Of a DNA stretch of 64,000 nt, positions 59,415 to 64,000 are shown piece after piece. The position numbers and the translations under genes are program-made. The notes beneath the pieces are model-generated. The model ran no database searches, had not been told where the DNA came from, and saw only the letters and a program-made list of their open reading frames with translations. Location: positions 310,001 through 374,000 of the forward strand of contig CALJGV010000007.1 in NCBI GenBank assembly GCA_938075305.1, in the 5' to 3' direction. The stretch is from an uncultured bacterium. Its GTDB lineage: Bacteria > Planctomycetota > UBA1135 > GCA-002686595. The number at the start of each line of letters is the position of its first letter. Position 1 is the stretch's first letter.

Positions 59415-62400
59415 ATGACCGAGCCCGACGCGAGGATGAGCCTCCTCGACACCTCCGACAAGGAGGGGCACGCCGGCGAAGGCGTCTCCGGCGCCGGGGT
59501 CGTCCTCGTGCAGCCGGGTGAGGTGCCCTTCCCCTCCGCGGACCTCGCGAGGATCCTGCGCGCCTTCAAGCGCAAGGGCTCCGTGTCGGTCGGGAACATC
59601 TGGGGCGGCGCCCAGGGGCTCGTCACCGCCCAGATCGCCGCGGAGCTGGACCGCCCCATCCTCGCGCTGACCTCCACCGACGGCGAGGCCGAGGCCTTCA
59701 CCATGGACCTCGCCGCGTTCGGGGTCCCTTCCACGCAGTTCCCCTCGCGCGACGCGGGCGCCAGGCGGGGTGGCGCAGACGCCGCATCCATCCGAGCCCG
59801 CCTGCAGCTCGCCCAGGCCCTCGCCGGGCCCCCAGAGAGCCGCCCGCGAGCCATCGCCGCGTCGGTGCAGGCCCTCCTCCAGCCGATCCCAAGGATGCGC
59901 GACCTCGAGGCGGAGTTCGTCCGCCTCAAGACGGGCGACGTCCTGGACGTCCGCGCCCTGCTGGAGCGCCTGGTCAAGGCGGGCTACACCCGCGAGCCCC
60001 TGGTGGAGGAGGCCGGGCAGGTCAGCCTCCGGGGTGACATCCTCGACCTGTTCCCCTTCGCCTCGGACGAGCCGATCAGGATCGAGATGTTCGAGGAGGA
60101 GGTTGAGTCCCTGCGCCGGTTCGACCCCGCCGAGCAGCGCTCCGTATCCACCCATGACGAGCTCGAGGTGTGCCTCGCGTCGGACGCTGGCGGCGTGGAG
60201 GACGGCGACGGAATCTCCTTGCTCGAGCTGCTCGACCCCGGCGCCCTCTGCGTCCGCGTGGAGCCCCTGCGCATCGACGAGCGGGGCAACTCGCTGAAGG
60301 TCCAGTCGGCCCAGCACGAGCGCGCCCTCATGGGCCTCGCCGCGACCCTCTCTGAGCGGCCGGTGCTGGAGGTTCAGAGCCTCCCCGGGGACGATGTCTC
60401 CCTCGACACCCGCTCGGTGCAGGGGCTCAGCTCCGGGGTCTCCGCCTCTGCCCCCGAGCTCGCCCGCCTCGCCGCCGAGGGCACGCGGATCATCGTGACG
60501 TGCCTGACCGAAGCCGAGCGCGACCGCGTCAGCGCCCAGTTCGACAAGGCCGGCGCCAGCGGGCTCGACCTCGTGGTCGGGTTCGTCTCCCGTGGCTTCC
60601 GGGCCCCGCCCTGGAACCTGCTCATCATCGGCAGCCACGAGCTCAAGGGCACCCTCGGCGCCCGCAAGCGCGTCAGCGCCCGCGCCCACCAGCACAAGGT
60701 GAAGGCCCTGCAGAGCTTCTTCGAGCTCCGGCCGGGTGACCTCGTGGTCCATGCGGTCCACGGGCTCGCCCGCTACCAGGGGCTGAAGCGCATGAAGCGC
60801 GGGACAGGAGAGGAGGAGCACCTGCACCTCATCTTCGGGGGCGACGTCGCCTTGTATGTACCCGCGAGCCGGATCGACATGGTCCAGCGATACATCGGCG
60901 CGGGCGGGTCGGGCCTCACCCTGGACAAGATCGGCGGGCAGAGCTTCCGCAGGCGCAAGGAGAAGGTCGAACAGGGGCTGTTCGACCTCGCCTCCGAGCT
61001 GATCGAGGTGCAGGCCAAGCGACAGCTCCGCAAGCGCGCCCCCTGGGAGGGAGACCCCGAGTTGGTGCAGCAGTTCCTGGACGAGTTCCCCTGGGACGAC
61101 ACCGAGGACCAGGCGGAGGTCACCTCGGAGATGGCCCGCGACATCGCATCAGAACGGCCGATGGACCGGCTCCTGTGCGGGGACGTCGGCTTCGGCAAGA
61201 CCGAGATGGCCGTGCGCGCCGCGTTCCGGGTCGTGAACGGCGGCGGGCAGGTCGCCGTGCTCGTGCCGACCACCATCCTCGCGGAGCAGCACCTCACGAC
61301 CTTCCGCTCGCGCATGGCGGACTTCCCTATCACCGTGCGCGGCCTCTCCCGCTACACCTCCGCAGCGGAGCGCAAGGAGACGCTGGAGGGCCTCCCGCTC
61401 GGGCACGTGGACGTGGTCATCGGGACGCACCGCATCCTCTCCAAGGACGTCAAGTTCAAGCGGCTCGGCATGGTCATCATCGACGAGGAGCAGCGCTTCG
61501 GGGTGACCCACAAGGAGCACTTCAAGAAGCTCCGCGCCAACGTGGACATGCTGACGCTCACGGCGACGCCGATCCCGCGCACGCTGCACATGTCCCTCTC
61601 TGGCGTGCGAGATATCTCCGCCCTGAACGTAGCTCCCCCCGGCCGGCAGGAGGTCGAGACGGTCCTCGGCTACCGGGAGGACGACGGCGAGGTCCAAGCC
61701 GCCATCCGCAGGGAACTCAACCGCGGCGGACAGATCTTCTACCTCCACAACCGGGTGACCTCCATCGAGGCGGTGTGCGCTCACCTGCGGGACATCGTGC
61801 CTGAGGCCCGCTACGCCATTGGCCATGGCCAGATGGCGGCCGCCGAGCTCCGCGACGTCATGACCGCCTTCCGAGAGGGTGAGGTCGACGTCCTCGTGGC
61901 GACCACGATCATCGAGAACGGGGTGGACGTCCCCACGGCGAACACGATCTTCATCGACGACGCCGACCACTTCGGGCTCTCCGAGCTGCACCAGCTGCGG
62001 GGCAGGGTCGGGCGCGGCTCGGTGAAGGCCCACTGCCACCTCCTGGTGGAGAAGCACAAGCCCCTCAAGCAGCACGCCCGCGAGCGCCTCAAGGCCCTCG
62101 AGGAGATGAACCACTTGGGGGCCGGGTTCGGCATCTCCGTCAAGGACCTGGAGCTGCGTGGGGCGGGCAACATCCTCGGGCCGCAGCAGTCCGGGCACAT
62201 CGCCGCCGTGGGCTACGACATGTACTGTCGGCTCCTGAAGCTGACGGTCGAGCGGCTCGCCGCCGGCGAGACCAGCGACCGCGAGCGACCGCGCTTCGAG
62301 GAGACCGAGGCGGGCTGCGAGCTCGAGGTCGGGCTGCGGGCCTTCCTCCCCGAGACCTGGATCGAGAAAGCGGATGAACGCCTGGACGCCCTCCGTGCGC

Positions 62401-62756
62401 TCTCCCAGAGCCCGGATTCCGAGATCCTCGAGCAGTCCTTCCAGGGGCTCCGGGACCGATACGGACGGCCTCCGGCCGAGGCCAAGGAGCTGCTCCGGCT
62501 GTTCGAGCTCAAGCTCCCCCTCGACCAGGCGAGGGTCAAGCACATCGCTTGGCATGGCGACCGCTACGTGATCCAGTACTCCGACGCGGTGGCCTTCGAG
62601 CACCTCTTCGCCGGCCAGCGGCCCGGGGGGCGCCAGCTCGACGTGCGACGGATCAAGCCCGGGGTGGCGCACCTCGTCCTGCCGGGGCACCTGGCCGATC
62701 GCCCCGAGAAGGCGGTCCGCTGGCTGGAGAAGCTCGTTCAGTCGTCGACCGGTTGA
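59415..62756 (+). CDS. mfd: Transcription-repair coupling factor Mfd
   Basis: The protein has 1113 residues. The UvrB-like module is at the N-terminus (AGYTREPLVEEAGQVSLRGD). The RNA-polymerase-binding CarD-like domain is near residue 435-500 (LRPGDLVVHAVHGLARYQG). The helicase core has LLCGDVGFGKTEMAVRAAF near 585, IIDEEQRFGV near 687 and TATPIPRTLHMS. Then come HGQMAAAELRDVMTAFREG, VATTIIENGVDVP and LRGRVGRG. The C-terminal TRCF domain ends the protein. Mfd removes stalled RNA polymerase at DNA damage and recruits UvrA. It is followed 31 bases later by an exported protein gene. Confidence 0.97.
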   Translation: MTEPDARMSLLDTSDKEGHAGEGVSGAGVVLVQPGEVPFPSADLARILRAFKRKGSVSVGNIWGGAQGLVTAQIAAELDRPILALTSTDGEAEAFTMDLAAFGVPSTQFPSRDAGARRGGADAASIRARLQLAQALAGPPESRPRAIAASVQALLQPIPRMRDLEAEFVRLKTGDVLDVRALLERLVKAGYTREPLVEEAGQVSLRGDILDLFPFASDEPIRIEMFEEEVESLRRFDPAEQRSVSTHDELEVCLASDAGGVEDGDGISLLELLDPGALCVRVEPLRIDERGNSLKVQSAQHERALMGLAATLSERPVLEVQSLPGDDVSLDTRSVQGLSSGVSASAPELARLAAEGTRIIVTCLTEAERDRVSAQFDKAGASGLDLVVGFVSRGFRAPPWNLLIIGSHELKGTLGARKRVSARAHQHKVKALQSFFELRPGDLVVHAVHGLARYQGLKRMKRGTGEEEHLHLIFGGDVALYVPASRIDMVQRYIGAGGSGLTLDKIGGQSFRRRKEKVEQGLFDLASELIEVQAKRQLRKRAPWEGDPELVQQFLDEFPWDDTEDQAEVTSEMARDIASERPMDRLLCGDVGFGKTEMAVRAAFRVVNGGGQVAVLVPTTILAEQHLTTFRSRMADFPITVRGLSRYTSAAERKETLEGLPLGHVDVVIGTHRILSKDVKFKRLGMVIIDEEQRFGVTHKEHFKKLRANVDMLTLTATPIPRTLHMSLSGVRDISALNVAPPGRQEVETVLGYREDDGEVQAAIRRELNRGGQIFYLHNRVTSIEAVCAHLRDIVPEARYAIGHGQMAAAELRDVMTAFREGEVDVLVATTIIENGVDVPTANTIFIDDADHFGLSELHQLRGRVGRGSVKAHCHLLVEKHKPLKQHARERLKALEEMNHLGAGFGISVKDLELRGAGNILGPQQSGHIAAVGYDMYCRLLKLTVERLAAGETSDRERPRFEETEAGCELEVGLRAFLPETWIEKADERLDALRALSQSPDSEILEQSFQGLRDRYGRPPAEAKELLRLFELKLPLDQARVKHIAWHGDRYVIQYSDAVAFEHLFAGQRPGGRQLDVRRIKPGVAHLVLPGHLADRPEKAVRWLEKLVQSSTG

Positions 62757-62787
62757 TCTCGCCCCTCCCCGCGCACAAGATCCAAGC

Positions 62788-64000
62788 ATGCGCGCCCTCT
62801 TCCCCCTCCGCATGGCCCTCGTGGCCGGCGCCCTGGCGACCTTCGCCGGGGGCTCCCTGTTCGCCTCACCGCTCCAGGGAGCTACTCCAGAAGGCCCCTC
62901 GGTGGCGTCCCAGACCGAGGACGGCTGGGTACCGCTCACGCCGATGGAGCAGGAACTCGCGGCCCGCTACGGCGACCACTTCGTCGGCATCGCCGGCGAG
63001 GAGCTCCTGACCCTCCAGGACCTGAACTCCTTCCAGCGGGGGCCGAACTTCGAGGACCCGGCCAACACTCTGCCGGCTGACATCACGCCCGTGGAGCTAG
63101 CCCAGGCACGCCTCTTCGCGGCGGCGGTCCAGCGGGCCACCGATGAGCTCAAGATCCAGGGGGGCAAGAGCCAGGGTTACGATCCCGAGCTCATCCAGCG
63201 GGCCCTTGAGGGCAGCTTCCAGGCTCAAATCGATGGCCGAGGGGGCCCGGTGCCGTTCGCCGACTGGATCCAGGGACTCGGGTTCGATGCGAACTCGTTC
63301 CGCGAGTTCCTGCGCAACCGCCTGTTCGCCCAGCTGTGGACCGACGCCGTCACCGGGCGCTCCGCGGGGCCGACCGGGCGGGTGTACGTCGACAACTACG
63401 TGCGGCCGGCCGCGATGTACCGGCGCTATCAGGCGCTCCTGGCCTCTCCCTCGTCCCTGGGGGCAGAGGAGATCGGGCTCCTGCCGGCCAGGGTCACCCT
63501 GAGGCGCCTCGTGATCAGCTGCCAGCGTTGGGGGGGGCCCGAGCGGGCCCTCGAGCTGGCCGAGGCCTCCAGGGACTATCTTCTCAACAACACGATCACC
63601 TTCGACGAGGTCGTCGAGGAGTACGCCCCGGAGGACCTCAAAGGAGCCGCCAGCCAGCTCATCCTTCCGGCCGCACAGGCCGCCCCGACGCTGCGCCAGA
63701 TGCACCCGGAGTGGCCGGTCGCTGAGTTCCTCGCCGCGGCGGACCCCGGGGACCTCTCGCCCGTCCTCCCCGTCTACTCGGGCGGAGCCGCCGAATTCAT
63801 GCTGCTCTATCGCTTCGAGAGCCGCTCGGAGGCCACCGAGGCCCTCCCGTTCGGGGGGCTCGAGCTCCAGAGGAGCCTGCGGGACACCATCTCGGAGGAG
63901 ACCCAGACCTTCCGAGTGGACCGGGGCGTCAGCGAATTGGCCCGGACCTCCCGGGTCGCCCCCAACGAGCTACGGATGAGGCTGATCCGGGGCCCCGCCC
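62788..64000 (+). CDS. Exported protein, SurA/PPIase-like N-terminus possible; 3' end outside window
   Basis: The frame is open from the ATG at 62788 to the end of the window, 404 residues. A signal peptide starts it (MALVAGALATFAGGSLFASP). The rest is helical with no certain domain. GEELLTLQDLNSFQRG and GFDANSFREFLRNRLFAQLWTDAV resemble the N-terminal helices of periplasmic SurA-type folding factors, a common neighbour of mfd. No parvulin domain is seen in the visible part. Directly after mfd, it is probably on the same transcript. The call is tentative. Confidence 0.6.
   Translation, partial: MRALFPLRMALVAGALATFAGGSLFASPLQGATPEGPSVASQTEDGWVPLTPMEQELAARYGDHFVGIAGEELLTLQDLNSFQRGPNFEDPANTLPADITPVELAQARLFAAAVQRATDELKIQGGKSQGYDPELIQRALEGSFQAQIDGRGGPVPFADWIQGLGFDANSFREFLRNRLFAQLWTDAVTGRSAGPTGRVYVDNYVRPAAMYRRYQALLASPSSLGAEEIGLLPARVTLRRLVISCQRWGGPERALELAEASRDYLLNNTITFDEVVEEYAPEDLKGAASQLILPAAQAAPTLRQMHPEWPVAEFLAAADPGDLSPVLPVYSGGAAEFMLLYRFESRSEATEALPFGGLELQRSLRDTISEETQTFRVDRGVSELARTSRVAPNELRMRLIRGPA

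Overview
The window is about 64 kb of GC-rich bacterial chromosome with 43 protein genes (two cut by the window edges), one tRNA and no rRNA, phage, insertion sequence or CRISPR array. Several features point to the phylum Planctomycetota: a DUF1501 gene next to a gene with DUF1549-like repeats, a very large secreted cytochrome/propeller/EF-hand protein, a divergent RpoD-type sigma factor, and an exported protein whose C-terminal domain I recall from planctomycetes of the Saltatorellus/Rohdeia type. The phylum call is an inference; no marker gene such as 16S rRNA is present.

Layout. 1-6.7 kb: a Nudix hydrolase fragment, an SGNH/GDSL hydrolase, a GT4 glycosyltransferase and a giant protein with three GT2 domains around a sulfotransferase-like segment. 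6.9-15.3 kb: an exported protein, an SDR oxidoreductase, the helicase HrpB, a DUF1499 protein, and a membrane-anchored coiled-coil protein with eight internal repeats and a C-terminal helix-hairpin-helix domain. 15.4-17.3 kb: a methyltransferase coupled to a GT87-type mannosyltransferase. 17.3-21.4 kb: an apparent operon of cytochrome P450, fatty acyl-AMP ligase fused to an acyl carrier domain, and a DUF374 acyltransferase. 21.5 kb: tRNA-Ile with a CAU anticodon. 21.6-26.9 kb: a DinB-like protein, a sialidase, an M20 peptidase and a PHP-domain lipoprotein. 26.9-31.5 kb: an HPt protein followed by two paralogous HDOD-REC-GGDEF proteins (cyclic di-GMP signalling).

31.6-39.6 kb is a seven-gene minus-strand operon, lipA - E1alpha - E1beta - E2 - second E1alpha - lpdA - lipB. 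It encodes a whole 2-oxoacid dehydrogenase complex together with both enzymes that make and attach its lipoyl cofactor. 39.8-45.9 kb is a coupled three-gene operon ending in a decaheme/LVIVD/EF-hand protein. 46-51.3 kb carries a sigma-70 factor, a 530-base non-coding stretch, an acyl-CoA dehydrogenase, a methyltransferase and a dGTPase.

The most notable gene is at 51376-51726. It is a small ArsC-like thioredoxin-fold protein whose reading frame is broken once, by a TGA placed exactly where the first cysteine of the active-site CxxC should be. A stable hairpin begins 13 bases after the TGA. I read it as a selenoprotein (UxxC); a plain ORF call keeps only an 88-residue tail. It is followed by a coupled pair of degenerate kinase-like proteins, a YbdG-type mechanosensitive channel, an ABC-2 exporter pair, RNase III, Mfd and an exported protein that runs off the right edge.
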